DNA of 64,000 nt from Dyadobacter sp. SG02. Its GTDB lineage: Bacteria > Bacteroidota > Bacteroidia > Cytophagales > Spirosomataceae. The notes below the pieces were generated by a model, which saw nothing but the letters and a program-made list of their open reading frames with translations, had not been told where the DNA came from and made no database searches. The DNA lies in NCBI RefSeq assembly GCF_900109045.1, contig NZ_FNYL01000019.1, positions 95,778-159,777 on the forward strand, in the 5' to 3' direction. A program made the position numbers and the translations under genes. Each line of letters starts with the position of its first letter. Within the stretch, counting starts at the first letter, position 1. Shown piece by piece: positions 36,132-47,200 of the stretch.

Positions 36132-39100
36132 ATGAATCTAACGCTATCAGCCAAGCAATGGGTGGCGATCGGGATTGTGTTGATGACACATTCCTCCCGG
36201 ATCGTGCATTCCCAGGTCATTGCATTTGCGTCGATGCCGACCAAGCAGCATACTTCGCTCGGTCAGGAAATGAAGCTTAAAAACGTTTTGCTCGATCTTC
36301 AAAGACATTATGGAGTAGAAATCATTTTCGAAGACCGCCTGGTCGGTTCCGTGAACGTAGCTTCCAGCAACCTGGATTTTAATCAGCCTATCGAAAAAAA
36401 CCTCGATGTGCTGCTGCGGCAAAACGGTTTGAAATACAAAAAGACGAGAAAGAATACCTTCGTCATTACCGAAGGAAAAGCAAAGGAAGCGACGCCGGTG
36501 AGGGAAAGCAAGGACGAGGCGATGGCACTGCCGGAGGGGCAGATGACCCAGGAAAACCTGACCGCACCGGCACAGGTAACCCAGGCGGCCGTTGACAGGA
36601 CCATCAAAGGGACCGTTTCGGACGAAAAAGGAGCATCGCTGCCCGGCGTGAGTGTGATATTGAAAGGTACCCAGCGTGGAACTTCCACCGATGCTCAGGG
36701 CGATTTCAGCCTGGATATTCCGGAAGGCGGCCAACCGGTACTCGTTTTCAGCTTTGTGGGCTACAAATCCCAGGAGGTAATCGTGGGAAACCAGTCGGCG
36801 CTGAAGGTAAATCTGGGGCCCGACGAGAATGCATTGGAAGAGGTTGTGGTAGTGGGGTATGGTACTGTTAAAAAATCCGACCTTACCGGCGCCGTGGGTA
36901 CCGTAAAAGCCGAAGTGTTGCAGGAACGCCCGGCTTCTTCCCTGAACCAGGGATTATCCGGTCGCATTACCGGGGTGAACGTGTCGTCAAACTCGGGTCG
37001 CCCGGGTGGACGCGCCAACATACGCATACGTGGAGCCAGCTCTATCAGTGTTTCCAACAACCCTCTTTACGTAATCGACGGGGTGATCCTGAATGCCGTG
37101 GAATTGGCCAACGGTAGTACACCGATCGATTACCTTAACCCGAACGACATCGCGTCCATCGAAGTTCTGAAAGATGCTTCGTCCACAGCGATCTACGGTG
37201 CACGCGGTGCCAACGGGGTGATCCTCGTAACGACCAAACGCGGTACATCAGGAGGCGGAAGAGTAACCTACGACACCGATTTCAGCATTGGCGTAGCACC
37301 CAAGAAACTTCCTGTTTTGAATTCGAAAGAGTTTTTGCAGGTGGAAGAAACCATTTACGCTAACGCGGCGAAGTATGACCCCGTGGGCTGGGCTACCGGT
37401 ACCAAATACACCGATCCCAAGCTGAAACGGACCAATCCGCTGCTTTTCGATTCGAACGGTAACCCATTGTACGACACCGATTGGCAGAAAGAAACTTTCC
37501 AAAAGGCATTCACCCAAAACCACCAGCTCGGTTTCACGGGCGGTAGTGAAAAAGGGAGTTTCGGAGCATTCCTGAACTACCGTAACGAGGACGGTATCAT
37601 CAAGGATTCGTGGCAGAAGCGTTTCTCAGGCCGTTTTGTATTTGATTCACAAATCAAAAGCTGGCTGAAAGTAGGCGGTACGCTGGGCTACACGGATCAG
37701 AACGAGAAGCAGATCGATCAACTTGGCGGCGGCGGTATCACGGCCATGCGCCAGGTGCTGGAAGCATTGCCGATCATCCCGGTGAAATATCCCGACGGTC
37801 GTTGGGCCAGTAACCGCGATTACCCGGGTATGGAAGGAGGCGATAGCCCGCTTCGCGTCGTCGCTGAACGCCTTTATTACCTGAAAACGCAAACGATGCT
37901 GGGTAATATGTATGCCAACATCCGCCTTGCCGACGGGCTGGAACTGCGCTCTACCGTGGGTGCGAACGTGATCAACCAGCGTAATGACTACTTCGCGGCC
38001 GCAGGGCTCCAATACATTTCCAGCAATGGCGACGCGTCCGTGAGCAGCAGCCGGTACAACTCATGGCAGTTTGAGAACTACCTGACTTATTTCAGAGATT
38101 TCGGCAAGATACATTCGATCAATGCAATGCTCGGTTTGTCGTGGCAGCACGTGGACCGGTTCGATAACGCGGCTCGCAGCCAGAACTTCACGGATACTTA
38201 TTTTCAGTTTAACAACCTTGCAGCAGGTGCAACGGCATTGGCACCAAGCTCCCTGGCACAGGCGTATGGTCTGAACTCGTACTTTGCGAGGATCAATTAC
38301 AGCCTGATGAACAAGTACCTGGTGACATTCACGGGGCGTCTCGATGGTTCGTCGAAATTCGGGGATGCGAACCGCTATGCATTCTTCCCGTCGGCGGCAT
38401 TGGCCTGGCGTGTGAACGAAGAAGAGTTCCTGAAAAACTCGCCTACCATTTCCAACCTGAAAATCCGCGCAAGCTATGGCGCAACCGGTAACTCGGAAAT
38501 CCCGGCATACCGCGCATTGGCGGGGCTGGCGAGCTCGGATGTAATCTTCGGCGGTACCCGCAATATCGGTATCGGCGTAGGCCGTATGTCGAACTCCAAC
38601 CTGCAATGGGAAAAGACGCAGCAGGTGGATTTGGGCATTGAACTCGGTTTGTTCCAGAACCGTGTGAACCTGGAACTGGACTTGTACCGCAGAAAAGTGA
38701 ACGAAATGTTGCTGGACGCGCCACTTCCATTGAGCAGCGGCTACACGAGCATCTTCACCAACGTCGGCAGCATGGAGAACAAAGGCTTCGAATTCGCGAT
38801 CAACTCTACCAATATCAAGGCGGGTGATTTCTCTTGGAGCACTACATTTAATATTTCTGTAAACAAAAATAAAGTACTGGCGCTCTCGGGCGGTAGCGAT
38901 ATCTTCTCGGGTGCGACTGTCATCCGTGTAGGCGAACCGGTGGGTTCTATGTTCGGACGTGTGCATGAGGGTATCTGGTCCACAGCGGAAGCTGAGCAAG
39001 CCAAGAAATACAATATGCTACCTGGCGACGTGAAGTACAAAGACCTTAACAACGACGGCACGATCAACGATAACGACCGTACGATCATTGGTAAAGGTAT

Positions 39101-39599
39101 TCCCGATGGCTTTGGTACATTCCTCAACACATTCAACTACAAGCAATGGTCGCTGACGGTTGATTTGCAATACATGTACGGCAACGACGTGCTCGACAGA
39201 AGTATTCACTCTGCCGAAGACCGCCAGGGTATCGCCAACAGCTATAAAACCGTGTTGAATGCCTGGACAGAAACGAACCAGAATACGCCGATCGCGCAGA
39301 TCCGTCCGATCAACGCTTATTACACGACCAACAACGACAGCCACAAGGTAACTGACGCTTCGTTTATCCGCGGACGCAACCTGTTGCTCGCTTACCTGTT
39401 CCCGGCGCACATTGCTTCGAAAATGAAACTGGAACGTCTGAGAGCTTACGCATCCGTTCAGAATTTCTTTTTGTCTACCAAATACAAAGGTTATGACCCA
39501 GAGGTTTCCAACTCCGGATCGCCCTTCGACCAGGGATTTGGTTTGTACGACTATCCGAAGCCAAGAGTATTCATGCTCGGTCTGAACATCGGTTTATAA
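36132..39599 (+). CDS. SusC/RagA outer-membrane porin with STN signalling domain
   Basis: A 1155-residue TonB-dependent porin; the ATG at 36132 is used rather than a TTG at 36126. An N-terminal leader precedes the STN domain (about 40-115: GQEMKLKNVLLDLQRHYGVEIIFEDRLVGSVNV). A linker with many charged residues and the carboxypeptidase-D-like domain follow (about 155-240: TIKGTVSDEKGASLPGVSVILKG), then the TonB box region (LEEVVVVGYGTVKKSDLTGAV) and the plug (SIEVLKDASSTAIYGARGANGVI). The barrel shows a GDVKYKDLNNDGTINDNDRTIIG loop. It is the receiver and importer for the second sigma/FecR system in the window. SusD starts 27 bp downstream. Confidence 0.96.
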   Translation: MNLTLSAKQWVAIGIVLMTHSSRIVHSQVIAFASMPTKQHTSLGQEMKLKNVLLDLQRHYGVEIIFEDRLVGSVNVASSNLDFNQPIEKNLDVLLRQNGLKYKKTRKNTFVITEGKAKEATPVRESKDEAMALPEGQMTQENLTAPAQVTQAAVDRTIKGTVSDEKGASLPGVSVILKGTQRGTSTDAQGDFSLDIPEGGQPVLVFSFVGYKSQEVIVGNQSALKVNLGPDENALEEVVVVGYGTVKKSDLTGAVGTVKAEVLQERPASSLNQGLSGRITGVNVSSNSGRPGGRANIRIRGASSISVSNNPLYVIDGVILNAVELANGSTPIDYLNPNDIASIEVLKDASSTAIYGARGANGVILVTTKRGTSGGGRVTYDTDFSIGVAPKKLPVLNSKEFLQVEETIYANAAKYDPVGWATGTKYTDPKLKRTNPLLFDSNGNPLYDTDWQKETFQKAFTQNHQLGFTGGSEKGSFGAFLNYRNEDGIIKDSWQKRFSGRFVFDSQIKSWLKVGGTLGYTDQNEKQIDQLGGGGITAMRQVLEALPIIPVKYPDGRWASNRDYPGMEGGDSPLRVVAERLYYLKTQTMLGNMYANIRLADGLELRSTVGANVINQRNDYFAAAGLQYISSNGDASVSSSRYNSWQFENYLTYFRDFGKIHSINAMLGLSWQHVDRFDNAARSQNFTDTYFQFNNLAAGATALAPSSLAQAYGLNSYFARINYSLMNKYLVTFTGRLDGSSKFGDANRYAFFPSAALAWRVNEEEFLKNSPTISNLKIRASYGATGNSEIPAYRALAGLASSDVIFGGTRNIGIGVGRMSNSNLQWEKTQQVDLGIELGLFQNRVNLELDLYRRKVNEMLLDAPLPLSSGYTSIFTNVGSMENKGFEFAINSTNIKAGDFSWSTTFNISVNKNKVLALSGGSDIFSGATVIRVGEPVGSMFGRVHEGIWSTAEAEQAKKYNMLPGDVKYKDLNNDGTINDNDRTIIGKGIPDGFGTFLNTFNYKQWSLTVDLQYMYGNDVLDRSIHSAEDRQGIANSYKTVLNAWTETNQNTPIAQIRPINAYYTTNNDSHKVTDASFIRGRNLLLAYLFPAHIASKMKLERLRAYASVQNFFLSTKYKGYDPEVSNSGSPFDQGFGLYDYPKPRVFMLGLNIGL

Positions 39600-39626
39600 C
39601 AATATTGACTCTTACTGAAAGTAACA

Positions 39627-41126
39627 ATGACAATCATATCAAAGAAAATCGGTTTGCTCGCAATGCTGAGCTTATTCGGGGCCACAAGCTGCTCCGACTT
39701 CCTGGAAGAATCCGATCCCAGCAATTTTACCGAAGAGAACTATTTTACGCAGCCTGCGCATGCCAGAAGCTCGGTGAATGCGATTTATACGCCTTTACGT
39801 GAACCTATGGTAAGCGGGTTCGGTGGCGGACCGTGGATGATGCCCGAGTTTGCGACCGGATTGGCGGGTACGGACCTTGGTCAGGCTGTGAACAGCTATT
39901 TTATCAAAGACCTCCGGAACACTTCCGATAACAGCTACGGACAATCGTATTGGACGCAGTATTACAAAGGCATTGCCGGCGCCAACCTCTCCCTCGCGAG
40001 GATACCAGGCATTACCATGGATGCCGCCGAGATGAAAAGGGTGTTGGGCGAGGCTTACTTTCTCCGTGCATTCTATTATTTCCAGCTCGTGCAGATGTTC
40101 GGTAACATCCCGCTTGTTACCGAGCCGGTAAACCTGCAATCCGATCAGCTCCGCCCGTCTGCGGCGACGCCGGAAGCGGTCTACAACCTGATTGTAGAAG
40201 ATTTGAAAACAGCGGAAGCATCCGGACTTCCAATGACCGAAAACAGCGGAAAAGTGACGCTCGGTGCGGTGAAATCGCTGCTGGCGAAGGTATACCTGAC
40301 GATGGCAGGCTATCCATTGCAAAAAGGCGCTGCCTATTATGACCTGGCTGCTAAAAAGGCCGAGGAGGTAATCGATTCGAAGGCATTCAAGCTCTTCACT
40401 TCCTATGACGACCTGCATAACCCGGCCAAGAAGAACATCGAGGAGAATATCTTCATGATCCAGTACAAAACCCAGCTGATCCCGTCGGGCTGGCAGGTTT
40501 CCATTATTCCTTATAACAAAAACATCTCGGCCTATTCCGATGAAACGGGCGGTATTTACGCGACGGGCGATTTTGTGAAGTCTTATGAAGCAGGTGATTT
40601 GCGTGTGAAAGAGAAGCAATTCTTCTTTACCAAATTCACCAACGAGAGCGACCGTAACAAGGAGGTTGATCTGGGGGGCTATTTTATCTACAAACATTTT
40701 GATAATGTAGCGCAGACCAGCAGCGCCAACAGCGATTTGAACTGGCCGGTGATCCGTTACGCCGACGTGCTTCTGATGTACGCGGAAGCATCCAACGAGG
40801 TAGGAGGGCCGTCGGCCAAAGCTTACGAGGCGGTGAACTCGATCCGTACGCGGGCGCAGCTGCCTGCACTCGCGGGACTTACCAAAGACACATTCCGTGA
40901 GGCAGTATGGGCCGAACGCTGGCACGAACTGTGCTTCGAAAACATCACCTGGTTCGATATGGCGCGTTTGCGGAAGGCTTTCAATGTGACCACGAAGAAG
41001 TTTGAAAATTATGTAGGCCATAAATTCTCTTACGGCCCTACCGTCACGGAGCGCGAACTTCTTTTCCCGATCCCGACCGCCGAAGTACGCAACAATACCA
41101 ATCTTAAACAGAACGCAGGATATTAG
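39627..41126 (+). CDS. SusD/RagB family nutrient-binding lipoprotein
   Basis: A 499-residue lipoprotein (signal ending LFGATSC, Cys22). Motifs of the family: SDFLEESDPSNFTEENYFTQPAHARSSVNAIYTPLR, GEAYFLRAFYYFQLVQMFGNIPLVTEPV, VTLGAVKSLLAKVYLTMAGYPL, VIRYADVLLMYAEASNEVGG, AVWAERWHELCFENITWFDMARLRK and a final ERELLFPIPTAEVRNNTNLKQN. It pairs with the SusC 27 bp upstream. It is the last gene of this sigma/FecR/SusCD locus, and a strong hairpin follows 50 bp after it. No enzyme gene is attached, so the substrate of this pair cannot be guessed from its neighbours. Confidence 0.95.
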   Translation: MTIISKKIGLLAMLSLFGATSCSDFLEESDPSNFTEENYFTQPAHARSSVNAIYTPLREPMVSGFGGGPWMMPEFATGLAGTDLGQAVNSYFIKDLRNTSDNSYGQSYWTQYYKGIAGANLSLARIPGITMDAAEMKRVLGEAYFLRAFYYFQLVQMFGNIPLVTEPVNLQSDQLRPSAATPEAVYNLIVEDLKTAEASGLPMTENSGKVTLGAVKSLLAKVYLTMAGYPLQKGAAYYDLAAKKAEEVIDSKAFKLFTSYDDLHNPAKKNIEENIFMIQYKTQLIPSGWQVSIIPYNKNISAYSDETGGIYATGDFVKSYEAGDLRVKEKQFFFTKFTNESDRNKEVDLGGYFIYKHFDNVAQTSSANSDLNWPVIRYADVLLMYAEASNEVGGPSAKAYEAVNSIRTRAQLPALAGLTKDTFREAVWAERWHELCFENITWFDMARLRKAFNVTTKKFENYVGHKFSYGPTVTERELLFPIPTAEVRNNTNLKQNAGY

Positions 41127-41176
41127 CAGAACAGGTTAATCATTAAACTTAGTTAGTTTAATAGTAGATAGTAAAT

Positions 41177-41209
41177 AAAAATGCCGCCGGAATTTCCGGC
41201 GGCATTTTT
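41177..41209. terminator. Bidirectional terminator between converging genes
   Basis: AAAAATGCCGCCGGAA and TTCCGGCGGCATTTTT form an almost perfect palindrome with A/T runs on both sides, so it can stop transcription from the SusD gene on the plus strand and the beta-helix gene on the minus strand. Confidence 0.93.
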
Positions 41210-41233
41210 GCTATACAACTAATCTGATGAAAA

Positions 41234-44200
41234 TTATCTGTTAACCATAATCTTCGAGTTCTCGACCTTGCCGTTCAACCGGCTGATCTCTACCACGTAC
41301 ATACCCGCGGCTACATTGCGCAGGCTGACGAGCGCTGTCGGCTGGTTGCCGGAGTCGTAGATGGTACGGCCGAGCATGTCGTAAATGCGGACCTGCTTCA
41401 CCTGGTTCCAGTTGGTGGTGTTGATCTTCATGTGATCGCTTACCGGGTTTGGATAGAGTGTCGTGATCACTTCCGAACCGAAGTTGAGGTTCACGATGCG
41501 GCTGTAAGCGAACGTGTTGTCGTGATCCACCATTTTCAGACGATAGAAATTCGCGCCTTCCACCGGCTCGTCGTGGCGGAATGAGTAAGTACGTTTCACG
41601 GTACTTTCGCCATTCGAAGCCAATGTTCCGACAATCTCCCAGTTTTTGCCATCAATGCTGTGCTGGATGTCGAAGCGGTCGCTGTTGGTTTCTTCCGAAG
41701 TCGCCCAGGTCAGCAATGCGCTGCTTTCTTCTTTAACAGCATTGAACGAAATAAGCGTAACCGGCAGCGGGCTCGACGAGCTGCTCAATGTCCACGGGGA
41801 GAACTGCGTCACGTTGAATGCGGTGGTCGTGTACAGATCGCCGCTGAGCGAAGCCGTGAATGCATCGGTTTTCTTCTCCCATGCCGACCCATTGTAGCGG
41901 TAGCCATAGAGCGTTCCCGCGCTCTGGCCGTTCAGGAAGTCTTTGAGGAAACTCAGCTTCACACCATTTCTTCCCGCGCTGGCATTTCCAGGCGTGATGG
42001 TCCACAGCACATCGATGGCACCTGCATTGAATGTCGGCGCGATCGGATCGGTGGTGGTGACCCGCTCGATGATGAGCGTGCCGAGGTCGGCACCTGCCGG
42101 CAGGTTGACGCCCAGGAAGCTGATTGCGCCCGTGCCTACCGGACGGCTGAGCATTATGGCCTTGCCGAGAATATGGCTTGCCGAGCTTTCAGCCTTTGGA
42201 CCTGTGGTAATGTCGGTCGCATTGGTATTGAATGCTATCGGCGCAGTGGCCGCATTGAGTATGCCGCTGGTGAACGTCAGCTTACCCTCGATGATGGCCG
42301 GCAGGGTAGGTCCTCCGCCCGGTATCGTGAAGTTGCCGTCGATATCCACCGTCGCATCGTCATCCGCAAAGAGGATCGATGCCAGCGCATTTCCGTTCCG
42401 GTCGAAAGTGACACCATCTTTCAGGGTAATGTTGTTCACGGTAGAGCCGTTGGTGGCCGCTGCGGAAATGGCAGTCAGCGTGCTGCCTGTCAGTTTAATT
42501 TGAGTAGAACCGACTACTGCCTGTGCGTCTTTCCCAAGTACCTGAACACCGTAAACCAAAGGCTGGTCGATCACAACGTTGTTAGTCAATGTAACCTTGA
42601 CCGTCGCATTGTTGGTATTCGAAGTATTGTCTTTCACGACTACACCGTTCGTCGCGGAGTTGATCGTAACGCCGTCAACCGTATACGCGCTTGATTCCGA
42701 GTTCGATCCGGTATTATCCGGATAGCCATCAAAGTTGTTTGCAAATACCCCGTTCAGCACGGTCGAAACAGTCCCGCCTTTCACAGTTACCGTATTCGAA
42801 GGGTTATTCCAAAAGTGATAACCGCTGGAAACGCCCGCTATACCGGTAATGGTGTTGTTTTCCACAACCGGCGCCACAGTGCCCTGCGTCGAGCTGATCA
42901 TGATACCGTCGTTCAACGTCGAGCCTGCCAACGCGGTAATCGTGTTGTTCTTGATCGAGAAATTGGAAGCATTCGAATAGGTCAGGTTTTGCCAGATACC
43001 TTTGCGGCTCGCCTCGATCGTGTTGGATTCGATGGCGTGGCTGTTGCCCGGGTCGGCCTGCGAGAAGTTGCCGGTTTGCACACCGATGCGCACGGCGGTC
43101 ATCACGTTGTTGGTCACATTGGCATAACCATTGTTGTACAGCAACACACCGATACCGTAAACCGTCGGAAGCAGGTTGTTGAACTTGTTGTCGCTCACCA
43201 CGTTGCCGGTGGTGGCGGTCCCGCTTTCGTTGTAAATATCGATGCCCGCGTAGTTGAGGTTTTGGACAATGTTGTTTTTAACCATCATATTGGTCACCCC
43301 GCCAGTCGCCGCGATACCTTCGGCTGCATTCACGTCGGCAGAGCCCATTGCGGCGCCACCGGAAACAGCCGGATTATCCCCATCGATCGTGAAACCGTCG
43401 ATTTCAACACCCGTTAATGCACCATCTACCGAAATAATGATCCCGTCGGAAGAATTGTTCGTGGCAGGAACTATAATCGATTCATTACCGCGACTACCGG
43501 TGTTGGGGTTAATGCCTGCATTGGCCCCGAGCAGTTTCACCGCCTTGTTCACCGTCACGGCCTCGGCATAAGTGCCTTCCTGCACGTTTACATTCCAGCC
43601 CGCCTGCGCGGCATCGACGCCCCGCTGGATTTTGGGCGTAAGTGTGGCAGGTGTGAAACTGAGCGGTGTAACATATGCATTGCCGGATTTTACAGTAGCA
43701 AACCCGAGTACCGAATCGTCGATTTTGTGAACAATTTTGTTCTCAACCTTATAAAGCGAGGCCAGCGACATGCCCGAGGCCGATTCCAGCCCCGAACCTA
43801 CATCGAACTTGTTGTTGCTTGCATCCACATTACCGCTCCACGGTGCCATCACGGTTATCGGTGCTGCGGTATTGCCCGTCTGCGCATCCATGGTGATGAA
43901 GTTTGCGAGCGACCCGGCGAATTCGTTCTCATTACCCGCGGTACCGATATTGAATGTGCCGAAAACGGGGTTATCGTTATCATGGTTGTAGAATGCGATA
44001 CCGGTTCCGCCGGCCGAAGTAGCGCCGTTGAACTTGTTGTTGGTAAACGTGGCTCCCACAACAGGCGCATAATACCCGCTCGACGAGCTAAATTCTTTGG
44101 TATTGACCGTTACATGGCGGAATGTGGTAGAACTGGAAAGCGGGTTCAGTATGTTGTTGTTGATCGTCACACCCTGCACGTTTTCCAGGCTGATGCCCCA

Positions 44201-47200
44201 TTCGTAGCCATTCAACGTGTTGTTGCTCACGGTGATCGGCTTGTTATTGTAGTTGTTTTTCAAACGGAGCACAGCCGTGCCGGAAGCGTTGGCGGCAACA
44301 CCTTCGAAGGTGTTGTTGTTAATCGTCAGACCCGTTGAGGAAGCATTCATTTCCGGGACTTCCACACCGCCTCCCTTGAACTGGTTATCGCTGATATTAA
44401 CGGCGCCGTTACTGGCAAAACGAACGACTACATCGTGGCTGATTGTCGTCAGGTCGTTGTTGGTGAATGTACCCGCTGCCTCGTCCGTCGCGATACCCGC
44501 GCGGAACCCGTTTGCGCCCACGCCGGTCACTGTGTTATGCGTGTAAATTACCTCGTTCACACCGCCTGTCGCATTGCGATAGTTGGTAGGGCCGCCGTAA
44601 TTGACACTCACCGCATTCCGGTCGCCATAGTTGCCGGCCATCGCGGTACCATAAGCTTCGATCAGGTTGTTGGTGACCGTAATCTTGTCGATCCCCGCAC
44701 CGCTGGCGACAATCGCACTTTTCAATTTGGACACGTCCACCTTGAAATTCAGGTTGTCGATCAACACATTGTCGGCGGAGACGTCGAAAATAGTCAGTTT
44801 TCCGGAAGGCGTTCCGGTGAAGTTAACGACCGGACGGTTGGCAGTAGCGCTTTGGATCGTTACGGATTTATTGACGATCACCTGTTCATCGAAAATACCT
44901 TCTCCCACTTTGATCACATGGCTATCGAGCGTTTTGGTGCTCGCTACCGCCGCATTGATCGAGCAGAAGCTGATGCCGGTCTGGACATTGACTACAAATC
45001 CCGCAACCGCATTGTAGAACACGTCGCGAACGGTGTTGCCGGTGTTGCCGGAAACCTCGATACCGCATGAGTAAGGCGCATTACCCCGACCGAAGAACTG
45101 GTCGGCAAAGTTACTTTGATCGCCGTCAGTAGTAGAGTATGCAACATAAGGCAAATGGCCCGACTGGCGCTGAACGTCCACTTCGTTACCCGAAACCGGG
45201 TTGTTGACCACCTTGTGATTGGTACCTTCCACGACAATGCCAAAACCTTCGCTGGTGCTGGGCTGGTTGAAGCCTGTTACGGTGTTGCCTGTAACCACCA
45301 CTCCGGTTGGAACATCCACATTACCATTCGATTCGATCACGCCGCGGCGGTATACCGCGATACCCGCAAGGTCGCGTGCCTCGCCGCCCGGTAATGTTCC
45401 CATGGTAACCGTGTTGTTTCTCACAATGATGGAGCCGTCGAGTGAGGCGTCGGTGCTGCCGGTACCGTTCGGATTTTTGATTTCAATACCAAAACGGCCG
45501 TTTACTTTAATGGTATTGCCTTCGATGATGTTCGGCCCCGCTCCATTCGTCAGCCCGATAAGCCCGATAGAGCTGTCGTTACCTTCGATGTTGTTGTCCT
45601 TGATCAGCACGCCCGAAGCACTACCATCTTGCAACTCGATTCCGCAGCAGTTGTTGTTTTTAACGGTCGAATTTTTAATGGTAATGTGGGTTTTCAGTCC
45701 ATTCCAGATCACGATGCCGCGTGCGCCCGCGCCGTTGTTTTCGGCGGTCAGGTCGTCGATCGTCACCATGTCGACGGGTCCGTTGGCATAGAAACCGGAA
45801 GCCGAAGTATTGTTGGAACTCACCACGTGCAGGATGGTCAGGTTATTGTTGCCACCTACTGCGTAGATACCCGCATTGCTGTTGCCATTGGCACCGGTGT
45901 AGTTTTTAATGCTCAGGTTTTGAATGGTAACCCCTGTTTTACCGGTATTGATCACGATCCCCGAGCCTGTGCCCGCGAGCCCGGTACCATCCAGGATCAC
46001 GCCGGCTTTGGATTCGCCGCTCAGTGTGAGTGCTTTCGAAAGCGTCACGCGCTCGTTGTAAGTACCGTTCGCGATCGCGATCTCGTGGCCATCCTGGGTG
46101 TCGCTATCGTCCACCGCGGCTTGAATAGTTGCAAATGTCTCGTTGGTATTGATGTTTTTAACATTGAACTCGCAAGGCGCGGAGGTTTGAAAACCTGTTG
46201 TGCCCGGCTGATCGTCTGTTCCGTTGGTCAGTTTCGGTGTAGCTGTAATGCTGCCGCCCCCGGTGCTGCTCAGCAATTCGCCGCCATCGAACCAGTTACA
46301 GGACGCATCGGCAGCTCCCGAACCTTCATTCACAATATCAAAGGTCAGTGAGCCGATGAAGCTGTTGCTGTTGATCTTCGCCGGAGAGCCGGTATTGGTG
46401 CTTCCACCCGATTTACGTACCACCACGCCTTTGCCGGTCGCATTGAAAATGTTGTTCGACACGATGACCGGAGTAGAGCCGGTATTGTAGTCCGGAGCGG
46501 TGTTGCCGGTGTACGAGCCGCCGAGCCACGCAATGCCTTCCGAATAGCCGGTAACCTCGTTGTTCTGGTAGGTCACACTCTTGGCGCCGGAACGGGATGT
46601 TACCCAAAATGCCGTCTGACGGTTTTTGTCGGCCGTATTGCCGGGTGTATCATTCGTAAACTTGTTGCCGCTGATGGTAATCTCGGCACCGTCATTGTGC
46701 CCGTTTTCCCAGATACCTTTAATGGCGGCCGGTTGCGTCGCATCCGGGGCACCGGTTACGGTAAACTCGTTATTGATGATCTTCAAGCCATCATAAGCGG
46801 TACCGCCGCTGGTAGCCGACTGGATCGCGTAAGTCACCGAGTATTTCGAATTGGCATCGTCGCTCACACCGGTTCCGTTGATGAAGAACTTGTTGTTGCT
46901 GATCTCGATGTTCTTTCCATAAACATAATGGATACCGATGTTCTGGAAGTTATCGGCTGCCGCGGCGCTTGCATTCAAATCCGCCGGGATATGGAATTCG
47001 TTGCCGGTGATTTTCATATTGTCGGCTACATCCACGGGGCCGTTGACGTGGTCGGCGATGATCGATACGTCGAACCCTTTGAGGATCAGGTTGCTGACCG
47101 TCCAGTTTTTGAAACTGCTTCCGGTCTTGCTGTTCAGGAAGAGGAAAGTTTCCAGCGAAGTGACAGCCAGATCGCCTCCACCGTCCACGGTTGCGCCCGA

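Noticed and set aside
39795..41021. 408-codon minus-strand ORF opposite the SusD gene
   Set aside because: Same reason: antisense to a confident gene and without domain features.
41660..42694. 344-codon plus-strand ORF opposite the beta-helix gene
   Set aside because: It is one of many antisense frames over the beta-helix gene and has no recognisable motif.
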